64,000 nucleotides of DNA from NCBI GenBank assembly GCA_002404155.1, contig DHJC01000076.1, positions 1 through 64,000 on the forward strand, in the 5' to 3' direction. The notes beneath the pieces were generated by a model, which had not been told where the DNA came from, made no database searches, and was given only the letters and a program-made list of their open reading frames with translations. Positions 1 through 7,809 of the stretch are shown here, one piece after another (within the stretch, counting starts at the first letter, position 1; every line of letters starts with the position of its first letter). This DNA comes from Chloroflexi bacterium UBA4730. GTDB lineage: Bacteria; Chloroflexota; Limnocylindria; P2-11E. The translations under genes and the position numbers were made by a program.

Positions 1-1
1 G

Positions 2-74
2 AGCGGAAGACGGGACTCGAACCCGCGACCCTCACCTTGGCAAGGTGATGCTCTACCAACTGAGCCACTTCCGC
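2..74 (-). tRNA. tRNA-Gly (GCC)
   Basis: Read on the minus strand this folds as a complete cloverleaf: acceptor stem GCGGAAG pairing with CTTCCGC, D-arm, a 5-bp anticodon stem around loop TTGCCAA (anticodon GCC) and a T-arm with GGTTCGAGTCC. The discriminator is U, as is usual for tRNA-Gly. CCA is not encoded. Confidence 0.97.
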
Positions 75-124
75 GTGACGCGAACACTGATTATAGCGAG
101 CCGGACGCCTGCAAATCCGGGCCG

Positions 125-1336
125 CTACTCACCGCGGATCAACAGGATCGACGCCGTGAACCCGTGCAGGAAATTCTTCCCCGCCACGGGCCCGATCTCC
201 CCCGCCGCGAAGAAGCCCGCGACCGGCACGTCGCCGAACGCGCGGCGCAGCGCGTTGATGTCGTGATCGGGTTGACCGAAGAGCGCTGACCCCCGGCCGT
301 TGCACGAGAACAGCAGCGCACCCGCGATGTCGGTGGGCCGGGCCGTTCGCTCACGCTCGAGCACGACGCGCAGGTCTTCGCGCGCCGACTCGGCATCGCG
401 GACCTGGAACTGCACCGTGCGGCCGACCTCAACGAGGTCGCTGATGGCGATCGCGCCCGAATCGCGGTCGACCCCGACGACGTTGCGGATGAGGAAGTCG
501 CCGCGCCCGAGCTCGGGCTTCGTCTCGGTGATGGCGCTGCCCACGTGCAGGCCGCGGCGGATGAGGAGCTGATCCCGTTCGCTCGCCTCCGCGTAGAGCT
601 CCTCGATGCGCATCATCGCCGGCAATCCTCCGAGCTCGAAGAGGACGTTCTGCTCGGCACGCGTCACGGCATACGTCTGCCCGACCGGGCGGCACCCCTG
701 CGACACGACCGTGCTCATCCCGCCGCCGGTGAGGATGGCGCCGACTGCGCCGTCGCGAAGGATCTCGTCATTGAAGAACAACGAGTTGCGTCCGGCCTCC
801 AGGCCACCCGACGCCATGCCTCCGACGATCGGCAGGCCGGCGGCCGAGTCGTTCAGATGGTCCAAGAGGACATCGGCAGGGAACGAGAACGGATCCGCGA
901 GCATGATGATGACGGGCTGCTCGGCCGGCGAGGGCAGATCCTCGAGTCCTTCGACGATCGCGTGATCCCCCTCGCGCTGGAACGTCAGGCGGAACGGCTG
1001 CACGTCGATGCCTGGCAGGGACGCAGCCCACGCCGCAACGGCCGGAGCGTCCTCGATCTCGCGTCGCCCACCGATGACACCGCCGGCGGAACACCCGAGC
1101 ACGGTCGCCCCTTCGACGCGGTCGCTCGCGATGTCGATGATCGCCCGCTGCACGTCCTCGTGCTGCGGCGACACGAACAGCAGCACCAGGTCGGCGGGCC
1201 GACCGCCCAGCGCGCCGAGCGCCGCGTTGAGCGCGGCGCGCGCGGCCTCACGACCATCCTCGTGCGTGGAAAGCCCGGCGCCGACCCGCGGACGCGTGCC
1301 CGTCGAAGTGGCCGTGCCGGTGCGATCGGTAGTCAC
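125..1336 (-). CDS. FIST (N and C) domain sensor protein
   Basis: A 403-residue soluble protein with the FIST N-terminal and FIST C-terminal domain pattern. Visible hallmarks are the early LVLLFVSPQHED strand-loop, the GCSAGGVIGG glycine-rich turn, IVGGMASGG in the middle and VAGFFAAGEIGP near the C-terminus. FIST domains are predicted to bind small ligands, possibly amino acids, and usually sit with signalling proteins; a large GAF kinase lies 2 kb away, but a link is only inferred. I chose the GTG at 1336: the reading frame continues upstream, but its composition there is that of unselected high-GC sequence and the family length (about 380-400) fits this start. No clear ribosome-binding site is visible. 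Confidence 0.88.
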   Translation of the reverse strand: MTTDRTGTATSTGTRPRVGAGLSTHEDGREAARAALNAALGALGGRPADLVLLFVSPQHEDVQRAIIDIASDRVEGATVLGCSAGGVIGGRREIEDAPAVAAWAASLPGIDVQPFRLTFQREGDHAIVEGLEDLPSPAEQPVIIMLADPFSFPADVLLDHLNDSAAGLPIVGGMASGGLEAGRNSLFFNDEILRDGAVGAILTGGGMSTVVSQGCRPVGQTYAVTRAEQNVLFELGGLPAMMRIEELYAEASERDQLLIRRGLHVGSAITETKPELGRGDFLIRNVVGVDRDSGAIAISDLVEVGRTVQFQVRDAESAREDLRVVLERERTARPTDIAGALLFSCNGRGSALFGQPDHDINALRRAFGDVPVAGFFAAGEIGPVAGKNFLHGFTASILLIRGE

Positions 1337-1373
1337 GAAATGAGCGTACCGCGCGCGGAAAGCGCTGGCGGTG

Positions 1374-1607
1374 CTAGTTCGGGCGCAGGGGTAGGCGCAC
1401 GACGCGGCCACGCGTTGCGACCGCGCGGGCGATGGCCCGGTCGTCGAGGAACGGCGCGCCGGCGGCCGCGCGCCACACGTGACCGAGGGTCTCGCCACTC
1501 GGGCAAAGCATCAGCGCGCCGCTGTGCACCGAGACGATCGGCGCGCTCGGGTCCGATTGATGTGTCTCACGCACGCACACGAAATCCACGAGGCGATCGT
1601 CGTTCAT
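1374..1607 (-). CDS. small hypothetical protein (77 aa)
   Basis: Starts at ATG 1607 with MNDDRLVDFVCVRETHQ and continues as an alternating hydrophobic and polar sequence ending RGRVVRLPLRPN. The reading frame is open further upstream, but that part has no protein-like pattern and overlaps a tRNA fragment. I do not recognise the family; no signal peptide or membrane segment is seen. It lies just upstream of the FIST gene on the same strand with a 37-bp gap, so the two could be cotranscribed. Confidence 0.5.
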   Translation of the reverse strand: MNDDRLVDFVCVRETHQSDPSAPIVSVHSGALMLCPSGETLGHVWRAAAGAPFLDDRAIARAVATRGRVVRLPLRPN

Positions 1608-1716
1608 GGACCGCAGTCCAGCACGGCGTCGCGGTCGGCGCCTGCTCCGATCGGGGGAACAGCGACCGCGCGGCCGGATCCCACCTGTTCGGGGGACGGT
1701 CACCTCCCGCTCTAGC

Positions 1717-1754
1717 GAAGAACCATGTATCGCCGGTTCAAGTCCGCCCTCGGC
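1717..1754 (+). repeat. tRNA-Phe 3'-half remnant
   Basis: This 38-bp stretch matches the 3' half of the intact tRNA-Phe (5072-5144) from the anticodon to the discriminator base, with two substitutions and one deleted G. It is on the plus strand while the intact gene is on the minus strand. The match begins exactly at the anticodon loop, the usual crossover point of tRNA-targeting integrases, so it may be a decayed attachment site. Apart from this, 1608-1991 shows nothing I can support except a possible longer N-terminus of the kinase. Confidence 0.65.
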
Positions 1755-1991
1755 AGAGATCAACGCGCCACAGATGGAGCCTGAATAGAAACCCTCGTAG
1801 CGCCTTGGCGTACGCACGTTTGGCACGACTCCGTCGACCCATGCCGCCACTATCGCGCGTGACGATCATCAAGAGACTTCGTGCAACGGCCTATACGAGG
1901 CTGGGCAGGCGCTCGCGGCGTGGCACGAAGGCGCTGGCGCAGGACGCTTGCTCGATTCGGATCGACCGAACCGGCATATAGCGCGGCCGGC

Positions 1992-4900
1992 ATGAGCCAG
2001 CGCCGCGCTGAGTTGTTCGAAGGCACCTCCGCAGGCGTACCGGCGCGATACTGCGCAGTTGTGGCAAGTGGGAACGCGCCGAAGCGGCCCGGCAGGCGCG
2101 GACCGACGCGACCCTCGCGGCCGGCCTCGAGCGCGGAGCTAGAGCGCCCAAGCGACCTCGAGGCCACGCGGCAGGAGTTGCGCGAGGCGCTCGAGCAGCA
2201 GGCGGCGACGAGCGAGGTACTCAAGGTGATCAGCCGATCCGCCGCGGACCTGCAGCCGGTGTTCGATGCTGTCGTTCAGAACGCGAATCGGCTCTGCGCC
2301 GGCGACTACGCGTTCGTGTACATAGAAGTGGAGAACGGATTTCGCAACGTCGCTGCATCCGGCGGGTCGCCCGAGCTGGTCGAGATCAATCGGCGCGAAC
2401 TACGGCACCGCGGTCGCGACAGTCTGGTCGGCCGCGTCGCGGTTGAGGAACGGGTCGTACAGATCCCCGACGTGCTCGAAGATCCGGAATACACGCTCCA
2501 CGCGGTCCAGCGCGCCGGCGGCTTCCGCACGCTGCTTGGCGTGCCGATGAAACGGGGCGACGGAGCGCTCGTCGGCGTGATCGGCATTGCCCGCGACGAG
2601 GTGCGCCCATTCACACCGAGAGAGATCGAGCTCGTCGAGATCTTTGCCGACCAGGGCGCGATCGCGATCGAGAACGTCCGCCTGTTCAACGAGACGAAGG
2701 AGGCGCTCGAACGACAGATGGCGACGAGCGAGGTGCTCCGCGCGATCGATGCCGCCCGCGACGATGTGCGCCCGGTGCTCCAGACGATCGTCGAAGCCGC
2801 GATCCGCCTGTGCGGGGCCGACCACGCTGGCTTCTTCAGACGCGTCGGCGCGGACGTCCGCATGGAGGTGAGCGTCGGCGAATGGCACGGCGCCCCGATC
2901 GGGCAGCTTGTCCCCGCCGCCGGCTTCATGGCCCTCGCGTTCTCGGAGCGGCGCACGCAGCACGTTCCCGACGTGCTCGACCCGTCGGTGGCTAAGCGGT
3001 TTCCGGGCTTCCGGGCGTCAGGCCTCAAATGGAGCAGGTCGCGGCTCGTCGTCCCGGTGCTCACGGCCGGCGAGGCGATCGGCGTTATGCGGATCGGTCG
3101 CGCCGGCGCAGGTGGCTTCACGCCGCGCGAGATCGAGCTCGTCGAGTCGTTCGCCGCCCAGGCCGCGATCGCGATCGAGAACGTCCGCCTTTTCAACGAG
3201 ACGAGGGAGGCGCTCGAGCGGCAGACCGCCCTCGCAGAAATCCTTCGAGTCATCGCACGGTCCCCGACCGATGTACAGCCCGTCCTCGACGCGATCGCCG
3301 AGAGCGCCGCTCGGTTCTGCGCTGCCGAGGATGTGTCCGTCGGACTGATGGAGGGGGAGATGTGGCGCATTCGCGCCCACCACGGTCCCGTCGAGATCAC
3401 TCCGGACGTGATGACCTCGCAGATCGGGCCGACGTTCGTGTCGGGCCGGTCGATGATCGAGCGACGGACGATCCATGTCCCTGACCTGCGGGCCGAAGCG
3501 GACCAATACCCACGGACGGCGGCCGGCTCGCCGACGACGCGGGCGATCGTTGCGACACCGCTCCTAAGTGCTGCTGGGCCGATCGGGGCCCTGTTCCTTC
3601 GCAGGACCGAGGCGACCCCGTTCACGGACCGCCAGATCGAGCTCGCGGAGACCTTTGCTGCACAGGCCGTCATCGCCATCGAGAACGTGCGCCTGTTCAA
3701 CGATACGAGGGAGGCACTCGAGCGCCAGACTGCGCTCGGCGAGATCCTTCGCGTCATTGCGGCCTCGCCGAGTGACATCACGCCGGTGCTCGACGCAATC
3801 GCCGAGAGCGCCGCCCGTTTCTGCGTCGCCGAGAACGTGTCGGTGATCATCAAGGGAGAGGACGGACTGCTCCACGTGCGAGCCCATGTCGGCCCGCTCA
3901 GCACCAACGTTCCGCCGTGGGTCGTCGATCGGACGACCGTGACCGGCCGTTCGATCGTGGACGCTCGAACGATCCAGATCCCCGATCTCCAGACCGCGGG
4001 CGATGAGTACCCCCTCGGTCGAGCCCAGGCGCTCGTACTGGACGAGCGCGCCACGATGGCCGCGCCCTTGATCCGAGACGGCCGAGGGATCGGCGCGCTA
4101 CTCCTGCGCCGCGCGGAGGTACGGCCGTTCAGCGACAAGCAGGTCGAGCTCGTCAAGGTCTTCGCCGATCAGGCGGTCATCGCCATCGAGAACGTTCGGC
4201 TTATCAGTGAGATCCAGGCGAAGTCGGCCCAGCTGGAGGGCGCGAACCACGAGCTCGCCGCGGCTAGCCGGCACAAGAGCGAGTTCCTAGCGAACATGAG
4301 CCACGAGCTCCGGACGCCGCTCAACGCGATCATCGGCTTCTCCGATGTCCTCGAGCAGCGCCTGTTCGGCGAGCTGAACGAGCGCCAGGCCGACTACACC
4401 CGGGACATCGCGAGCTCCGGCCGCCATCTCCTGGACCTGGTGAACGAGATCCTCGACCTCTCCAAGGTCGAGGCCGGCCGGATGGAGCTCGAACCGAGCG
4501 AGTTCGCCCTGGCCGAGACGATCCGCGGGGCCCTCGCCTTCGTCCGGGAGCGGGCCGTCGGCCACCGGATCGCGCTCGGGGCGGATATCCCCCCCGACCT
4601 GGGGACCGTTGTCGCCGACGAGCGCAAGGTCCGCCAGGTCCTCCTCAACCTGCTGTCGAACGCGGTCAAGTTCACCCCCGACGGGGGCACGATCGACGTC
4701 CGCGCTTGGAGAACCCCGGCCGAGGTCCAGGTGTCGGTCCGCGACACCGGCATCGGCATCGCGCCTGCGGATCAGGCCAAGGTCTTCGACGAGTTCCAGC
4801 AGGTCGGCAAGCCCAGCGACCGCTCGCGCGAGGGGACCGGCCTCGGCCTCACCTTGGCGAAGCGCTTCATCGAGCTCCACGGCGGGCGGATCTGGATCGA

Positions 4901-4994
4901 GAGCGAGGTCGGCACGGGCACGACCTTCACGTTCGCGATCCCCGTGGATCGGGCTGGGGCCGCTCCGGACACAAACCCTTCAAACTCGCGTTGA
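1992..4994 (+). CDS. multi-GAF sensor histidine kinase
   Basis: A 1000-residue soluble kinase. Four GAF domains lie in tandem (about residues 89-235, 260-402, 430-570 and 600-738), each closing with an ENVRL(F/I) helix and an EALERQ-type linker. The HisKA dimerisation domain follows, with the phospho-acceptor His near residue 771 (FLANMSHELRTPLNAI), then an HATPase domain with N box (LLNLLSNAVKF), G1 (DTGIGIAP) and G2 (GTGLGLTLAK). GAF units presumably bind small molecules or respond to redox. There is no transmembrane segment, receiver domain or adjacent response regulator, so it is an orphan kinase. The start is uncertain: the frame is open back to an ATG at 1881, but I prefer ATG 1992 because the upstream residues look non-coding. 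Confidence 0.93.
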   Translation: MSQRRAELFEGTSAGVPARYCAVVASGNAPKRPGRRGPTRPSRPASSAELERPSDLEATRQELREALEQQAATSEVLKVISRSAADLQPVFDAVVQNANRLCAGDYAFVYIEVENGFRNVAASGGSPELVEINRRELRHRGRDSLVGRVAVEERVVQIPDVLEDPEYTLHAVQRAGGFRTLLGVPMKRGDGALVGVIGIARDEVRPFTPREIELVEIFADQGAIAIENVRLFNETKEALERQMATSEVLRAIDAARDDVRPVLQTIVEAAIRLCGADHAGFFRRVGADVRMEVSVGEWHGAPIGQLVPAAGFMALAFSERRTQHVPDVLDPSVAKRFPGFRASGLKWSRSRLVVPVLTAGEAIGVMRIGRAGAGGFTPREIELVESFAAQAAIAIENVRLFNETREALERQTALAEILRVIARSPTDVQPVLDAIAESAARFCAAEDVSVGLMEGEMWRIRAHHGPVEITPDVMTSQIGPTFVSGRSMIERRTIHVPDLRAEADQYPRTAAGSPTTRAIVATPLLSAAGPIGALFLRRTEATPFTDRQIELAETFAAQAVIAIENVRLFNDTREALERQTALGEILRVIAASPSDITPVLDAIAESAARFCVAENVSVIIKGEDGLLHVRAHVGPLSTNVPPWVVDRTTVTGRSIVDARTIQIPDLQTAGDEYPLGRAQALVLDERATMAAPLIRDGRGIGALLLRRAEVRPFSDKQVELVKVFADQAVIAIENVRLISEIQAKSAQLEGANHELAAASRHKSEFLANMSHELRTPLNAIIGFSDVLEQRLFGELNERQADYTRDIASSGRHLLDLVNEILDLSKVEAGRMELEPSEFALAETIRGALAFVRERAVGHRIALGADIPPDLGTVVADERKVRQVLLNLLSNAVKFTPDGGTIDVRAWRTPAEVQVSVRDTGIGIAPADQAKVFDEFQQVGKPSDRSREGTGLGLTLAKRFIELHGGRIWIESEVGTGTTFTFAIPVDRAGAAPDTNPSNSR

Positions 4995-5071
4995 CCTGAA
5001 TTGCTGTCAACGCTGCTGTCAGGACCGCCACGCGACGCGCGCGCTGCTCACGAAACGCCCGCAAGACGCTG

Positions 5072-5144
5072 TGCCGAGGGCCGGAGTTGAACCGGCGACA
5101 CATGGTTCTTCAGACCATTGCTCTACCAGCTGAGCTACCTCGGC
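5072..5144 (-). tRNA. tRNA-Phe (GAA)
   Basis: Complete cloverleaf on the minus strand: acceptor GCCGAGG with CCTCGGC, D-arm, anticodon stem ATGGT/ACCAT around loop CTGAAGA (anticodon GAA) and T-arm GGTTCAACTCC. Its 5' half (5106-5144) is repeated exactly at 11497-11535, and a degraded 3' half lies at 1717-1754, so the gene appears to have served as an integration site. Confidence 0.97.
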
Positions 5145-5551
5145 GGAGTCCCCATTTTACGGGCTGGGCCACCGGTCATGGACGACACATGGTTTTTGCA
5201 ACTATCACTCGCGGCGAACTCGAGCGACAGCTTTATGCCCAGATCATCGAGGACGACAGATCTAGCGTCGGCACACGGCGGGCGAAACCATTGCTCTGCC
5301 CAGCCTATGTGCTCGCATTTAGCGAGCGTCAGTGGCGGACCCGGAGCGTGACAGGAAAGGTTCCCTGGTGTCGGGGGGCTAACGGCCACCCGCAGGTCGC
5401 GGCAGGTAGTCAGACTCTCAGTTGCCGCGCGCTACCTCGGTCGCGTTCAAGATGCGGCCTCGACGCCGACGGGCTCCGTTCTCGAGCCGTGCCGTACGCA
5501 GTGCGACGCGCGATCTAGCGGACGTCGTCGCAGCTCGTACGATCGTGCGGC
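5145..5551. other. intergenic, no supported gene
   Basis: About 400 bp between tRNA-Phe and the amidohydrolase. Reading frames on both strands lack protein-like patterns. A short stretch at about 5182-5198 (ACGACACATGGTTTTT) resembles the variable-loop to anticodon part of the neighbouring tRNA-Phe and may be another scrap of an old attachment site; the match is too short to be sure. Confidence 0.4.
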
Positions 5552-6475
5552 ATGGCCACCATCCACCAGCGCCACTTGGGCTGGGACAACTCGGTCAAGC
5601 CCGTGGCGGAGATCGAGAGCGGCGCCGAGCTTGAGTTCGAGGTCGCCGACGCGTCCGGCGGCCAGCTCGACGAGAGGTCGCGCGCCGACGCCCTCACCAC
5701 GCTCGACTTCGCCAAGATCAATCCGGTCACCGGTCCCGTGTTCGTGAAGGGAGCAAAGCCCGGCGACGTCCTCGGCGTGGAGATCCTTTCGCTGTCGCTC
5801 TCTGGCTGGGGCTGGACCGGGATCATCCCCGGCTTCGGATTGCTCGCGGACGAGTTCCCCGATCCGTGGCTACAGATTTGGAAGGTGCAGGACAATGTCG
5901 CCACAGGCATCCCGGGCGCGCGGATCGCAGCGCGTCCGTTCCCCGGGACGATCGGCGTCGCTCTGGCCGAGCCGGGCGTCCACAGCATCGTCCCGCCGCG
6001 CCAGAACGGCGGGAATATGGACATCAAGCACCTCACGCGCGGCGCGCGACTCCTGCTCCCGGTCTGGGTCGAGGGCGCGTTGTTCTCGATCGGCGACACG
6101 CACGTGGCGCAGGGCGACGGCGAGGTGTGCGGCACGGCGATCGAGTCGCCGATGACCGTGGCGCTGCGTTTCGAGATCCTGCGGGACCGCTCCATCGGTG
6201 AGCCCGAGTACACGCTCCCGGCTGGCGTGAGCGCGTCGCCCAACAGCGGCGGGTACCACGTCACGACCGGGTTCTCGGAAGACCTGCGCGAGGCGGCGCG
6301 CAAGGCGACGCGTGCGATGATCGCGTTCCTCGCATCGCGCTACGAGCTGTCGCGGCCGCAGGCCTACGCGCTCGCGAGCGTGTGCGTCGACCTGCGCATC
6401 AGCGAGGTCGTCGACGTGCCGAACTGGCTCGTCTCGGCGTTCTTCCCCCTATTCGCGATGCCGCGGTCTCGATAG
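5552..6475 (+). CDS. acetamidase/formamidase family protein
   Basis: A 307-residue cytoplasmic amidohydrolase of the FmdA/AmdA family, which hydrolyses formamide or short amides to ammonia and the acid. It covers the whole family: N-terminal HLGWDNS, a central ILSLSLSGWGWTGIIPG segment, NGGNMDIKHLTRG (family metal-site region) and DTHVAQGDGEVCGTAIE (the conserved H-GDGE block), with the C-terminal region including SVCVDLRISEVVD. It is a single gene without urea or amide transport genes beside it. It lies just inside the segment bounded by tRNA-Phe and the tRNA-Phe half copy, so it may be acquired. The true substrate cannot be read from sequence. Confidence 0.93.
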   Translation: MATIHQRHLGWDNSVKPVAEIESGAELEFEVADASGGQLDERSRADALTTLDFAKINPVTGPVFVKGAKPGDVLGVEILSLSLSGWGWTGIIPGFGLLADEFPDPWLQIWKVQDNVATGIPGARIAARPFPGTIGVALAEPGVHSIVPPRQNGGNMDIKHLTRGARLLLPVWVEGALFSIGDTHVAQGDGEVCGTAIESPMTVALRFEILRDRSIGEPEYTLPAGVSASPNSGGYHVTTGFSEDLREAARKATRAMIAFLASRYELSRPQAYALASVCVDLRISEVVDVPNWLVSAFFPLFAMPRSR

Positions 6476-6597
6476 AAGTTGGGCATCACATCCGTGGCGA
6501 AAAGCCTCATCAAGGATCGGCGCATGTGTACGTGGTCCGCTCGCGTCAGGTCATCCGCGCTGTCGGCCATGCGGACGAGCTTCTCGCCGGGCTCGGG

Positions 6598-6909
6598 CTA
6601 GACGGCGACGGCGTCGCGCTCGGAGACGTAAGCGAGCCTGACTCCAAGCGCGTGGCCGAGATTGGCGAGCGTGTCCTCGGTGGGGTTGCCCATCCCGCGC
6701 TCGATCTTGCTGATCTCGCTCTGGTCGATGCCGGTCTTCGCCTGGAGCTCTTCCTGACTCATCCCTCGGTGGGCGCGAAGCATCGCGATCTGACCGCCAA
6801 GGTAGTAGCGATGCTGCAGGCGCTCGAACTGCGCGACAGCCTCGGGCCCCTCGGCCTTGGCCTCGACCTCGAGATCCTTCATGAAGTCGGCGAATGTGGT
6901 CTTCTTCAT
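6598..6909 (-). CDS. XRE-family HTH antitoxin (HigA-like)
   Basis: A 103-residue protein starting MKKTTFADFMKD, chosen because the 12 upstream codons overlap the preceding gene's end. A charged N-terminal helix is followed by a cro/C1-type helix-turn-helix: IAMLRAHRGMSQEELQAKTG, then DQSEISKIERGMGNPTEDT. Gene order (toxin upstream, HTH antitoxin downstream) is that of HigBA-type modules, with the toxin decayed at 6930-7389. The antitoxin frame is intact, so it may persist as a stand-alone repressor of its own promoter. Confidence 0.85.
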   Translation of the reverse strand: MKKTTFADFMKDLEVEAKAEGPEAVAQFERLQHRYYLGGQIAMLRAHRGMSQEELQAKTGIDQSEISKIERGMGNPTEDTLANLGHALGVRLAYVSERDAVAV

Positions 6910-6929
6910 GGTTGTGGAGTATGTGATAG

Positions 6930-7389
6930 AACCCATATTTGGCAAAACCCCACTTTCGGGTTCTGCACTCGGTCAGCCGCTTGCGTGCCAGCTTGATCTC
7001 CTTGTCGCCTCTGTGGTCGCTGGCTCCGCGGCCTTGTCGTAGCTGGCCAGGAGGAGGACCAAGCGATTGCCGTGCGCGTGGCCGAAGTCCCGGAGGAGGA
7101 TCTCACCCTCATCGTCCTCGTCGTCGGGAGCCTTGTCGGCGTGCTTGGCGATGAGCTCGTCGGAGTCGTTGCCGAGCCGAAACTCGAAGAGCCCGCCGCC
7201 GAGCTGCTTGCCGTACTCCGTTCGGCACACATCGACGCCGTAGCGCTGCAGCACCTCGCTCATCGCGGCGCCGATCGCGCGGCGCTGGTACGGATTGAGC
7301 TCGTTCTTGATTCAGTCGAGCACCGGCATTCGGCCGGTGTCCGAATCGTCGTAGAACTCCAGCTCAAATGCTCTCGGGGGCGGTGTCAT
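6930..7389 (-). pseudogene. decayed RelE/HigB-type (Gp49-like) toxin
   Basis: Reading from ATG 7389, the frame gives 25 residues (FELEFYDDSD...GRMPVLD) and then an in-frame TGA where this family normally has Trp, followed in the same frame by IKNELNPYQRRAIGAAMSEV and a typical phage-derived Gp49-like toxin core (LFEFRLGND, HAHGNRLVLLLASYDK). After that the expected basic C-terminus (KEIKLARKRLTE) is found only in another frame, so there is also a frameshift near 7030. With one nonsense change and one frameshift the toxin is very likely inactive. The last bases run into the antitoxin start. Confidence 0.75.
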
Positions 7390-7422
7390 AGGAACGCGAG
7401 CACCCCGGCGATCGTCATTGGC

Positions 7423-7689
7423 TCAGTCTCCTGATGATCCGATTGGACGCCGCCCGCCAGTGGATCGGTAGCGACCCTCGGGCTGATCGATCCAGATGAC
7501 GACCAACCAGCGGCCGGCCACGGTCCGCCCGACCACCTGGTAAGCCTGGCGGTGGCTGAGGTACACCTCAACTCGATTCGGATCGGTGAGGACCTCTCGA
7601 CGTCCTTTGCTGAGATCGCTCGCTCCGGATGGTCGGCGCCGATTGGTTTGCGATTCGCACTGTCCCATGACGACCGGCCGATCGTCCAT
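7423..7689 (-). CDS. hypothetical protein, possibly a toxin remnant
   Basis: Up to 88 residues, of which the part from VEVYLSHRQAYQVVGRT to WLVVIWIDQPEGRYRS looks like real protein: an alternating beta pattern that resembles the core of small RelE/BrnT-like toxins. The N-terminus and the last 15 residues look random, which suggests a shortened or frameshifted gene. It sits directly upstream of the decayed Gp49-like toxin on the same strand. I do not assign a function. Confidence 0.3.
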   Translation of the reverse strand: MDDRPVVMGQCESQTNRRRPSGASDLSKGRREVLTDPNRVEVYLSHRQAYQVVGRTVAGRWLVVIWIDQPEGRYRSTGGRRPIGSSGD

Positions 7690-7809
7690 CCAGAAAGTAC
7701 GCTCTGAGCGCCGTCACAACGCTGCGAGCGCGCGAGGGGTCTGGGTGGGACGCCCGTCGCCCTCAGGGCATTGCGGCCAGCTGACGAGAGGCCATCATAG
7801 GAGGCGGCC

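Noticed and set aside
2306..4156. A 616-codon open frame antisense to the histidine kinase
   Set aside because: Composition is Ser/Arg-rich with no domain pattern; it mirrors codon bias of the sense gene, as do the long antisense frames at 22937-24427 and 59207-60253.
5182..5198. Further tRNA-Phe fragment next to the intact gene
   Set aside because: About 15 of 17 bases match, too short to separate from chance.
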